Shown: positions 5,699 through 12,540, counted from the first letter of the stretch. The stretch is DNA of 12,820 nt from Erysipelotrichaceae bacterium (GCA_021200395.1 JAJQGQ010000006.1:1-12820), one strand, 5' to 3'. The notes: generated by a model from the sequence alone, not told the origin. Numbers and translations are program-made.

Positions 5699-7890
5699 TG
5701 GAATATACAGGATATATTAAATATGTGAAATATTATAGTGATACGAGTAAGTATATTGTTTGTTCCATAGATGTAGATCAAGAAGATAAAATGATTACAG
5801 CTACTGGTTATATGAATAGCTATGATATGGAAAATAAATATCGTTTTATTGGTGATTATGTTTATCATCCAAAATATGGTAAACAGTTTAAAATAGATTC
5901 ATATGAACTTTTATTAGCGGATGATGAAACGGAAATCATTCGCTATTTATCAAGTTCTTTGTTTAAAGGTATTGGCGAAAAACAAGCGACTGCTATTGTT
6001 GATGCTTTAGGGAAAGATGCTTTAACATTGATTCAAGAAGATAAGCATGTTTTAGATATGGTTAGAGGGATGAATGAGAAAAAAAGAGATCTTATTTATG
6101 ATGTATTAAGTAATCAAAGTTATGATACAGAAATATTATCTTTCTTTACCAAATATCATATTAGTTCTCGTTATTTAGCTATAATACAAGATTTTTATCA
6201 AGAAAATACTTTAGATATATTACAAAATAATCCTTATCAATTAATAGAAGATATTGATGGTATAGGTTTTAAAACAGCTGATGATATTGCGATGAAAGTC
6301 GGTATTGATGCTTTAGATATTCATAGAATCGAAGCTGCTATTGTTTATGCTTTAAAGGAAATATGTTATAAAACAGGCAGTACTTATTATGATTATGATA
6401 GCATTTATATGCAATTTCATCGTTATATTAGTGATGTTGATTATGAACAGTTTGAAATATGCATGGAACATCTTATAGAAGACAATAGAATCATTCAGGA
6501 AAATAATCGATACTATCCTTATGATCTATATGAAAGTGAAGATGTCATTGCTTCAACATTAAAAAAATATATCAATTCTTCTAATAGTGAATATAATCAA
6601 GACCAAATAACCAAACTATTAACAGACATCGAACAACAACTCTCAATAACCTATGATGAAACACAAATTCAAGCCATTCATACCTTCTTTCAAACATCCA
6701 TCATGATACTAACAGGAGGTCCAGGAACAGGCAAAACAACCATTGTTGAAGCCATTATGAAACTCTATACAAAAGTCTATCCTGATCATCAAATTGCTTT
6801 AGTAGCACCAACAGGAAGAGCAGCTAAAAGATTAAGTGAAGTAACAGGCTTAGAAGCCTGTACCATTCATCGTTTATTAAAATGGGATCTTCATACCAAT
6901 ACCTTTGCGGTTAATGAAAATAACCCTTTAGACATTGACTTATTAGTCATTGATGAATTCTCTATGGTTGATACTGAATTATTCTCTAATTTATTAATTG
7001 CTTCTAAACATGTATCTCATATATTACTCATTGGTGATGATCAACAATTACCTTCTGTATCTCCTGGTCATGTTTTAAAAGATCTATTAGAAAGTCATAT
7101 GATACCTACAGTTGAACTAAATACCATTTATCGTCAAGCCAAAGAAAGTGGTATCATTCAATTAGCTCATCATATTAGAAACGATGAATATCAAGAAGAT
7201 GACTTTAAAAACTATAAAGATATAAACTTTATGAGCTGTGAATCATCTGATGTCGTCAAAAACGTTCAAATATTAGTCACTAAAGCCATGAATGAAGGTT
7301 ATGACTTCAATGATATTCAAGTTTTAGCACCAATGTATAATGGTATTGCAGGCATCGATGCTTTAAATGAAGCTTTACAAAACTTATTTAATCCTGCTGA
7401 TAATTACAAAAATGAAATCAAAGTAGGCAAACGCATCTTTAGAGAAGGTGATAAAATATTACAATTAAAGAATAGAGTCGAAGATAATGTTTTTAATGGT
7501 GATATTGGTACATTAATTGAAATTAATTTTAAAGATAACTTCGAATACGTGAGTGATACAATCGTTGTCCAATACGATGATTCCATTGTCGAATATACAT
7601 CAACTGAATTCTATACCATTACCCATGCTTATTGCATGTCTATTCATAAATCACAAGGTAATGAATTTAAAATTGTCATTATGCCAATACTACATGATTA
7701 CTATATTATGCTCAAAAAAAATCTCATCTATACAGGTCTAACCCGAGCAAAACAATCATTATTTATTTTAGGTAACTATAAAGCATTTATGCATGGTATC
7801 AATAACCTTCATGATGAACATCGTTATACTTCTTTAAAAGAAAAAATTATAGAAAATAAACCTTTAAGTCCGTATGATTTTATGGATTAA
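5698..7890 (+). CDS. recD2: RecD2-type SF1B DNA helicase
   Basis: 730 aa, the usual length for RecD2, a 5'-3' DNA helicase of bacteria lacking RecBC partners, linked to repair and replication-fork integrity. The N-terminal OB-like segment and helix-hairpin-helix motifs (FKGIGEKQATAI about 89-100, IDGIGFKTADDIA about 186-198) precede the helicase core. Core motifs: Walker A GGPGTGKTT (340-348), Ia APTGRAAKRL (370-379), Walker B DEFSMVD (419-425), motif III GDDQQLPSV (446-454), a C-terminal IHKSQGNEF and the YTGLTRAK arginine-finger motif. It starts in the mnmA stop codon; AAGGAG lies 14 nt upstream, rather far. From about 6590 the plus strand turns C-rich and G-poor, unlike the first part of the gene. 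Confidence 0.95.
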   Translation: MEYTGYIKYVKYYSDTSKYIVCSIDVDQEDKMITATGYMNSYDMENKYRFIGDYVYHPKYGKQFKIDSYELLLADDETEIIRYLSSSLFKGIGEKQATAIVDALGKDALTLIQEDKHVLDMVRGMNEKKRDLIYDVLSNQSYDTEILSFFTKYHISSRYLAIIQDFYQENTLDILQNNPYQLIEDIDGIGFKTADDIAMKVGIDALDIHRIEAAIVYALKEICYKTGSTYYDYDSIYMQFHRYISDVDYEQFEICMEHLIEDNRIIQENNRYYPYDLYESEDVIASTLKKYINSSNSEYNQDQITKLLTDIEQQLSITYDETQIQAIHTFFQTSIMILTGGPGTGKTTIVEAIMKLYTKVYPDHQIALVAPTGRAAKRLSEVTGLEACTIHRLLKWDLHTNTFAVNENNPLDIDLLVIDEFSMVDTELFSNLLIASKHVSHILLIGDDQQLPSVSPGHVLKDLLESHMIPTVELNTIYRQAKESGIIQLAHHIRNDEYQEDDFKNYKDINFMSCESSDVVKNVQILVTKAMNEGYDFNDIQVLAPMYNGIAGIDALNEALQNLFNPADNYKNEIKVGKRIFREGDKILQLKNRVEDNVFNGDIGTLIEINFKDNFEYVSDTIVVQYDDSIVEYTSTEFYTITHAYCMSIHKSQGNEFKIVIMPILHDYYIMLKKNLIYTGLTRAKQSLFILGNYKAFMHGINNLHDEHRYTSLKEKIIENKPLSPYDFMD

Positions 7891-7928
7891 TGCCATAATA
7901 AAAGTGTACTTAAAGGAGGTTGACAAAC

Positions 7929-8066
7929 ATGTCAAAACTAGCAGTTGCCTTATTCTCAGGTGGTATTGTAGCTACCGCTATGTTACTGATGAGTGACATG
8001 CCATGTGCGGATAATGTTGAACATACCGTTCACAAAGCCAAACAAGCCGTTAAGGAACAGTTATAA
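7929..8066 (+). CDS. 45-aa single-pass membrane miniprotein, unknown function
   Basis: A short frame too small for most gene callers but with a near-perfect SD, AAAGGAGGT (7912-7920), 8 nt before the ATG, and its own terminator directly after the stop. The protein starts MSKLAVALF, has one hydrophobic segment (about residues 4-22, Gly/Ala-rich) and then a soluble tail with one Cys (residue 26) and a Lys-rich, probably helical end (HKAKQAVKEQL). No cleavage site is evident, so it is more likely an anchored peptide than a secreted one. It lies 38 nt after recD2; a possible extended -10 (TGCCATAAT, 7891-7899) may give it separate transcription. No family recognised. Confidence 0.75.
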   Translation: MSKLAVALFSGGIVATAMLLMSDMPCADNVEHTVHKAKQAVKEQL

Positions 8067-8070
8067 GTAC

Positions 8071-8099
8071 AGAAAGTGGTATTATCCACTTTCTTTTTT
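8071..8099 (+). terminator. Rho-independent terminator after the miniprotein
   Basis: A perfect stem AGAAAGTGG/CCACTTTCT (8071-8079 with 8086-8094) has a 6-nt loop TATTAT, and the T-run extends to 8099. It closes the mnmA-recD2-miniprotein unit. Confidence 0.92.
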
Positions 8100-8200
8100 G
8101 CAATTAAAAATAATACATATATATCTGATTTAAGAAAAATATAAAAATATTTTAAAAAAGTTTCATTGAAAAAAAGAAAAATTGAAATTTTAAGCGTATA

Positions 8201-8233
8201 TATAATAGTAGGAGGATATTTTTGCTCTCTTGA
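8201..8233 (+). promoter_or_regulatory. -10 box and isolated SD with a 3-codon frame, in the leader of the metallopeptidase gene
   Basis: TATAAT (8201-8206) in an A/T-rich context without a good -35. It is followed by a strong SD TAGGAGG (8209-8215) that serves no sizeable gene: the properly spaced TTG (8222-8224) reads only TTG CTC TCT TGA. This may be the leftover start of a lost gene or a minimal leader peptide. Confidence 0.35.
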
Positions 8234-8253
8234 TAAACAAGTCAATAATAACT

Positions 8254-8278
8254 AAGGCAACTGATGTTGTCTTTTTTT
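8254..8278 (+). terminator. Intrinsic terminator upstream of the metallopeptidase gene (possible attenuator)
   Basis: The stem AAGGCAAC/GTTGTCTT (8254-8261 with 8266-8273, one G-U) has a TGAT loop, and the T-run continues to 8278. It sits between the only visible promoter-like site (8201) and the SD of the next gene (8284-8290). Confidence 0.8.
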
Positions 8279-8296
8279 GCTGGAAAGGAGAATTGT

Positions 8297-9058
8297 ATGA
8301 AGAAAATTGCAACTACAGTATTTATGTACATAAAATGCATAATCATGTCAAATGATGGTAAACTCTATTTAGAAGCTTTTATATTTGAATCAGATTTAGG
8401 TAAGTTTAGAAAACAACTTCTGAATCAAGAAATTAATATTAATGAAGATTATTGTAAAGTATTACAAGAGCGTTTTTCGCATGGAACTAAATTAGGAAAA
8501 AATATATATGTGAAATATGTCAAAGATGATTCAGTTGCTTCACTTGATTATCCTGATGTTCCTTGTTATAATAATCGTGACAAGAAAATATATCTCAATG
8601 CAAATATGGATTTGACTAATCCAAGAGGTGCAGGAGTAACATGGTTTCACGAGCACGGTCATTATATTGATGCTTCTTTAGGTTATGTATCGGATGATGA
8701 TGTTTTTAGAAACTTGTTATATGAAGATGTAGTTAGATATCGCCAGAATTATGGTCGAAAATATCATATTGACTCCTTAGATATGGTTGACATTTTGATT
8801 AATGATAAACTTAATGATATGCGTTTACATTCTGCTATATCTGATTTGATGGAAGGAATTACTAAAGGGAAAATTACTAATGTAGCTGGTCACGGCAATA
8901 ATTATTGGAAACAAGATAATTATGCTATTACAAGAGAGGCTTTTGCCCACATGTTTGAGTGTTTATTTGATACAGAGAGACATAAGGAAATAAAAAAATA
9001 CTTTCCTGAATCTTTAGATTATTTTGAAAAGAAGTTAAAAACATTGAAAGGAAAATGA
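8297..9058 (+). CDS. Zincin-like metallopeptidase (HExxH), phage/mobile-element type
   Basis: 253 aa from ATG 8297, chosen because AAAGGAG (8284-8290) lies 6 nt upstream; an in-frame ATG at 8264 lies inside a terminator hairpin. The zinc site is HEHGH (residues 118-122, fitting HExxH) in NPRGAGVTWFHEHGHYIDA. Downstream, ITREAFAHMFE (about 211-221) offers a Glu as third ligand. HSAISDLMEGIT and GHGNNYWK in between, plus KKYFPESLDYFE near the end, resemble the peptidase-like domain found at the C-terminus of some phage minor head proteins; here it stands alone. That resemblance is from memory of the family. No clear signal peptide: the N-terminus MKKIATTVFMYIKC is only weakly hydrophobic. The small gene that follows overlaps or abuts the stop. 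Substrate unknown. Confidence 0.7.
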   Translation: MKKIATTVFMYIKCIIMSNDGKLYLEAFIFESDLGKFRKQLLNQEININEDYCKVLQERFSHGTKLGKNIYVKYVKDDSVASLDYPDVPCYNNRDKKIYLNANMDLTNPRGAGVTWFHEHGHYIDASLGYVSDDDVFRNLLYEDVVRYRQNYGRKYHIDSLDMVDILINDKLNDMRLHSAISDLMEGITKGKITNVAGHGNNYWKQDNYAITREAFAHMFECLFDTERHKEIKKYFPESLDYFEKKLKTLKGK

Positions 9059-9060
9059 AA

Positions 9061-9273
9061 ATGAGAATAAAAAAAAGATTAGATAAAGCATTATATAATT
9101 TTATATGTACCTTCGATTATTATCCTAATTGTCCATCAAAGATTGGATTTGATCAAATTGAGTTTGCTAAAGACCTTGAAAAGAGTGTTGAAGACAATTT
9201 TGATTATACAATTGAAAAATATGGAACAGAACCTGTAGTTTATACAGGTCGTCAAGACATTATTTTAGATTAA
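9061..9273 (+). CDS. 70-aa hypothetical protein coupled to the metallopeptidase
   Basis: A small protein with a basic N-terminus (MRIKKRLDKAL), a Tyr/Cys patch (DYYPNCPSK) and an acidic middle (FAKDLEKSVEDNFDY), no membrane segment. An ATG at 9055 overlaps the upstream TGA, but the SD AAAGGA (9047-9052) is only 2 nt from it; the in-frame ATG at 9061 has 8-nt spacing and is preferred. Either way the gene is translationally coupled to the metallopeptidase, and its own terminator follows. Tight pairing suggests a partner, inhibitor or regulator, which is inference only. No family recognised. Confidence 0.65.
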   Translation: MRIKKRLDKALYNFICTFDYYPNCPSKIGFDQIEFAKDLEKSVEDNFDYTIEKYGTEPVVYTGRQDIILD

Positions 9274-9278
9274 TTTAT

Positions 9279-9313
9279 GTGAGCTATTCCAAATATGGAA
9301 TAGTTCACTTTTT
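9279..9313 (+). terminator. Rho-independent terminator of the metallopeptidase pair
   Basis: A 12-bp stem GTGAGCTATTCC/GGAATAGTTCAC (9279-9290 with 9297-9308, one G-U) has a 6-nt loop, followed by five T. It starts 6 nt after the stop codon. Confidence 0.92.
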
Positions 9314-9369
9314 AATTTAAATGAATAAATGATTAATATTGGTACAAACTATTGATGGAGGTAGATAAA

Positions 9370-9933
9370 ATGTCATTAATTGGAAAAGAAATCAATGATT
9401 TTAAAGTTCAAGCTTATATGAACAATGCATTTAAAGAAGTAAGTAAAGAAGATATTTTAGATAAATGGAATGTCTTTTTCTTTTATCCAGCTGATTTTAC
9501 GTTTGTATGTCCAACAGAGTTAGGTGATTTAGCAGATATGTACGATGAATTTCAAAAAATAGGTGTCGATATTTATTCAATATCTTGTGATAGTCATTTT
9601 GTCCATAAGGCATGGCATGATACATCTGATACGATTAAAAAGATTCCATATGCTATGCTCGCTGATCCAACTGGTAAGCTTGCCTGGGATTTTGATGTGT
9701 ATATTGAAGAAGAAGGTCAAGCTGAAAGAGGAACATTTGTGATTAATCCTGAAGGAATGATTGTGGCTTATGAGATTAATGCAGGTAATGTTGGTAGAAG
9801 TGCTCAAGAATTGTTAAGACGTGTACAGGCATCACAATTTGTTTATGAACATGGTGATGAAGTATGTCCTGCCAAATGGCAACCAGGTGAAGAAACATTG
9901 AAACCATCATTTGATTTAGTAGGATTGATTTAA
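9370..9933 (+). CDS. ahpC: Alkyl hydroperoxide reductase subunit C (peroxiredoxin)
   Basis: 187 aa, exactly the usual AhpC length. A typical 2-Cys peroxiredoxin that reduces hydrogen peroxide, organic peroxides and peroxynitrite in the cytoplasm. The peroxidatic Cys47 lies in FTFVCPTE and the resolving Cys166 in EVCPAKWQPGEE. The conserved Arg of the active site is present (QAERGTFVINPEG). The start at 9370 is set by GGAGGT (9357-9362), 7 nt upstream. The stop overlaps the ATG of the reductase gene (TAATG), so electron donor and acceptor are co-expressed. No confident promoter, and no PerR-type operator that I can recognise, in the short gap after the terminator at 9313. Confidence 0.97.
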   Translation: MSLIGKEINDFKVQAYMNNAFKEVSKEDILDKWNVFFFYPADFTFVCPTELGDLADMYDEFQKIGVDIYSISCDSHFVHKAWHDTSDTIKKIPYAMLADPTGKLAWDFDVYIEEEGQAERGTFVINPEGMIVAYEINAGNVGRSAQELLRRVQASQFVYEHGDEVCPAKWQPGEETLKPSFDLVGLI

Positions 9934-11507
9934 TGAGTTCAGTTTATGATGTTATTATTGTAGGTGGTGGGCCTGCAGGGTTAAGTGCAGCTATTTATTT
10001 AGGACGAGCGAAATATAGCGTTTTGGTTATTGAACAAGAACAATTTGGTGGTCAGATTACTATTACTGCTGAAGTTGTGAATTATCCTGGTGTATTAAAG
10101 GCATCGGGTACATCTTTAACAAATAATATGAAACAACAAGCTTTAAACTTTGGGGCTCAGTTTATGAAAACAACTGTTACTAAATTAGAACTTCATAAAC
10201 CTATTAAAAGAGTTCATACTGATGAAGGATTATTAGAATCAATTGGCATTGTCTTGGCAACTGGTGCACATCCACGAAAATTAGGTTTTAAAGGTGAAAA
10301 AGAGTTTCAAGGTAGAGGTATTGCTTATTGTGCAACTTGTGATGGAGAATTTTTTGAGGGTTCTGAGTTATTTGTGATTGGTGGTGGTTTTGCGGCTTGT
10401 GAGGAAGCTTTGTTTTTAACGCAATATGCTACTAAAATCACAATGATTGTCAGGGAAGAAGATTTTACATGTGCGAAGAGTATCGCTGATAAGGTTAAGG
10501 AACATCCTAAGATAAAGATTATTTTTCAAGCAGAAATTATTGAAGCTGGAGGCCATGATAAATTAGAATATGCTATATTTAAAGGTAAAGATCATACTTG
10601 GCGTTATGATGGTGATAATTTTGGTATCTTTATCTTTGCTGGTTATGTTCCTGCCAATCAATTATTCAAAGATCAATTAGAACTTCATAACGGTTACCTT
10701 ATGACTGATAAAAATCAACAAACATCACTGCCTGGCGTTTATGGGGCAGGCGATATTTGTGATAAAGTCTTGCGTCAAGTCGTTACTGCTGTTAGTGATG
10801 GAGCAATTGCTGCTACCTCACTAGAAAAATACGTTAGTGAAATCAAAACAGAAAACAGTATTGAAACAATTGCTTATCAAAATACTAGCCAACCATTAGA
10901 AAATAAAAAAGATGATACATTCATATCATCTGACATCCATCAACAACTTCAATCCATCTTTAATAAACTCACAAGAGATATTTATCTTATTGGATATATA
11001 GGTAGTGATGCCTATTCATTAGAAATCAAATACTTTCTACAAGAATTCTCATCATATAAACACATCCACATAAAGAATCAAACAACAAATGATTTACCAT
11101 ATATTCAAATCTGTAATGCTCAAAAAGAACCACTTGGTATCACTTATCATTTAGTCCCTGGTGGTCATGAATTTAATTCCTTTGTTTTAGCTATTTATCA
11201 TGCAGGTTGTGACTTACAACCCTTAAAAGAAGATCTGATTCATCAAATCAAAGCCTTACCAGCTCATACTATTCAAATCTTTGTTTCTCTATCTTGTACA
11301 ATGTGTCCAGAAGTTGTCCAAGCAACGCAACGTATTTCTCTATACAATCCATCTATTCAAACACACATATATGATTTATCCCATCATCCAAAATATAAGC
11401 AACAATACAATATTATGAGTGTTCCTTGTATTGTTGTCGATGAAAACAAAGTTTATTTTGGTAAAAAAACAATTGAAGAAATGATAGATTTAATAAAAAC
11501 TGCTTAG
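9933..11507 (+). CDS. AhpF-like flavoprotein disulfide reductase with the thioredoxin-fold module at the C-terminus
   Basis: 524 aa, AhpF-sized, and coupled to ahpC, so its likely role is passing electrons from NAD(P)H through FAD to AhpC. The domain order is swapped. Residues 1-300 form the TrxR-like reductase: FAD site IVGGGPAGLSAA (9-20), redox CATC (133-136), nucleotide site VIGGGFAACEEA (148-159), second FAD motif GVYGAGDICDK (268-278). After a polar linker (about 303-335) comes a tandem thioredoxin-fold module like the AhpF N-terminal domain: PGGHEFNSFVLAIYHAG (409-425), SLSCTMCPEVVQA (452-464, CxxC 455/458) and the cis-Pro SVPCI (496-500). In E. coli AhpF this module precedes the reductase. 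The nucleotide site lacks the HRRxxxR cluster of NADPH-dependent TrxR, hinting at NADH. The C-terminal part is notably C-rich on the plus strand. Confidence 0.9.
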   Translation: MSSVYDVIIVGGGPAGLSAAIYLGRAKYSVLVIEQEQFGGQITITAEVVNYPGVLKASGTSLTNNMKQQALNFGAQFMKTTVTKLELHKPIKRVHTDEGLLESIGIVLATGAHPRKLGFKGEKEFQGRGIAYCATCDGEFFEGSELFVIGGGFAACEEALFLTQYATKITMIVREEDFTCAKSIADKVKEHPKIKIIFQAEIIEAGGHDKLEYAIFKGKDHTWRYDGDNFGIFIFAGYVPANQLFKDQLELHNGYLMTDKNQQTSLPGVYGAGDICDKVLRQVVTAVSDGAIAATSLEKYVSEIKTENSIETIAYQNTSQPLENKKDDTFISSDIHQQLQSIFNKLTRDIYLIGYIGSDAYSLEIKYFLQEFSSYKHIHIKNQTTNDLPYIQICNAQKEPLGITYHLVPGGHEFNSFVLAIYHAGCDLQPLKEDLIHQIKALPAHTIQIFVSLSCTMCPEVVQATQRISLYNPSIQTHIYDLSHHPKYKQQYNIMSVPCIVVDENKVYFGKKTIEEMIDLIKTA

Positions 11508-11516
11508 GCAGTTTTT
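11495..11516. terminator. Bidirectional terminator with both stop codons in its loop
   Basis: A perfect 9-bp stem AAAAACTGC/GCAGTTTTT (11495-11503 with 11508-11516) has loop TTAG (11504-11507). The loop holds the TAG of the reductase gene and the TAA of the convergent glycosylase gene. It yields a U-run in both directions. Confidence 0.88.
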
Positions 11517-11986
11517 ATAATTTTCCAATATTCAATTAATTTTTCTAAACTATAACTCGCATTAGCACTAGAAGTTGAAGGTAAACATATATCTTCTTTA
11601 TGCGTTTTATCTAAAAGATATTTTTGATACATTTGATGAGATTTTTTACCATTGGTATAAATGGCTTGGATATTGGCAACTTCTAATATTCTATTGATAT
11701 CATTGACTTTCACATTCTCAATAGAACTATCACTTGATCCTTTAATATCACAACTTTCTATGACATCCCACACAGCAATATGATTTTCTAATAAAAATGC
11801 TTTCTTTTCTTCAATAGTTGTTAATGTATCGTGTTCATAAATATGAGCTAATACTTTCCAAAACCTATTTTGGGGATGGTGATAGAAAAACTTAGCTTCT
11901 CTTGATTTAACTGATGGAAAAGAACCTAGAATCAATATTTTTGAATCCTTATTATAAATAGGTTCAATATTATGTATTTGTCGCAT
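11504..11986 (-). CDS. DNA-deoxyinosine / uracil glycosylase (UDG superfamily, family 6-like)
   Basis: 160 aa from the ATG at 11986, preferred because AGGAAGTGA precedes it; a longer in-frame start at 12034 would run through the promoter. The sequence has the UDG-superfamily opening ILILGSFPS (where water-activating motif 1 lies), then KFFYHHPQNRFWKVLA, AVWDVIESCDIKGSSDSSI and, near the end, LPSTSSANAS. These match the hypoxanthine-DNA glycosylase group, which excises deaminated bases (deoxyinosine, in some members uracil) to start base-excision repair. Substrate preference cannot be read here. It converges on the AhpF-like gene, sharing a terminator, and diverges from the RhuM-like gene with back-to-back -35 boxes. 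Confidence 0.85.
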   Translation of the reverse strand: MRQIHNIEPIYNKDSKILILGSFPSVKSREAKFFYHHPQNRFWKVLAHIYEHDTLTTIEEKKAFLLENHIAVWDVIESCDIKGSSDSSIENVKVNDINRILEVANIQAIYTNGKKSHQMYQKYLLDKTHKEDICLPSTSSANASYSLEKLIEYWKIIKTA

Positions 11987-12005
11987 AGTATCACTTCCTG
12001 TCGTT

Positions 12006-12070
12006 ATTATAATACAGAATAAAGCAAAATGCAAATATATATTGCAAATAGAAAATTATTCGTGTATAAT
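12006..12070. promoter_or_regulatory. Divergent promoter pair with -35 boxes in an inverted repeat
   Basis: Minus-strand promoter: TTGCAT (12029-12034), 17 nt, TATAAT (12006-12011). Plus-strand promoter: TTGCAA (12042-12047), 17 nt, TATAAT (12065-12070). The two -35 boxes form the inverted repeat TGCAA-n7-TTGCA (12030-12046), so both promoters share a 19-bp upstream core and could be bound by one regulator or compete for polymerase. Confidence 0.75.
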
Positions 12071-12105
12071 TGTTGTTAGCAATTAATGAAAGGAAGATGA
12101 ACAAG

Positions 12106-12513
12106 ATGGAAAAAGGATTTTATGAGTATATGTGCGCTGTGCCTTATTTTAGTACTGAACAAGATAGATATTGGATTAATCAAAGAGATATGGCTTCGTT
12201 ATTGAATGTGTCAGTATCAACAATTGATGAACTTATTAATGATATTTATGAGAAAAAGGAACTTGATAAAAACAAGGTTTCATCACCTATGACTATTTTT
12301 AGTTCAGGAAATGGTATTCAGTATACATTTGATATACTTTTAGCAGTGGCATTTCGTATTAATACAAAAGAAGCGTTAGAGTTTAGAAAATGGGTGACTC
12401 AGGTATTTGATGAATATTTATATAAAGGCTATGTTTTAGATGATAAACGATTTAAATTCTTACTCGGATCTCAAACATTTTATCGTATTCAAAAAACTTT
12501 AGATATGTTGTGA
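12106..12513 (+). CDS. Short RhuM-family (virulence protein RhuM-like) protein
   Basis: 135 aa from ATG 12106; AGGAAG (12091-12096) is 9 nt upstream. An ATG at 12097 is a second option. The N-terminal part reads as the RhuM helix-turn-helix-like region (YWINQRDMASLLNVSVSTIDELINDIYEKKEL, shown here as a family match over about residues 18-50), followed by the conserved core FDILLAVAFRINTKEALEFRKW, VTQVFDEYLYKGYVLDDKRF. Family members are often around 330 aa with a further C-terminal domain; this one stops soon after the core, so it is either a minimal version or a truncated copy. RhuM-type genes are frequent in accessory regions and sit with restriction or mobile genes; function is not established. 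It has its own divergent promoter. Confidence 0.75.
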   Translation: MEKGFYEYMCAVPYFSTEQDRYWINQRDMASLLNVSVSTIDELINDIYEKKELDKNKVSSPMTIFSSGNGIQYTFDILLAVAFRINTKEALEFRKWVTQVFDEYLYKGYVLDDKRFKFLLGSQTFYRIQKTLDML

Positions 12514-12540
12514 TGTTTTCGTTTTATTTTATTAATCAGA

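Noticed and set aside
5420..5868. Minus-strand open frames inside mnmA and recD2
   Set aside because: They lie wholly antisense to well-supported genes, lack SD sites and encode low-complexity Ile/Phe-rich peptides.
9352..9369. Upstream TTG/ATG starts for ahpC
   Set aside because: They would translate through the SD GGAGGT; ATG 9370 gives the standard 187-aa AhpC.
12070..12105. TTG at 12070 as the start of the RhuM-like gene
   Set aside because: It lies in the -10 box, so it would not be transcribed.
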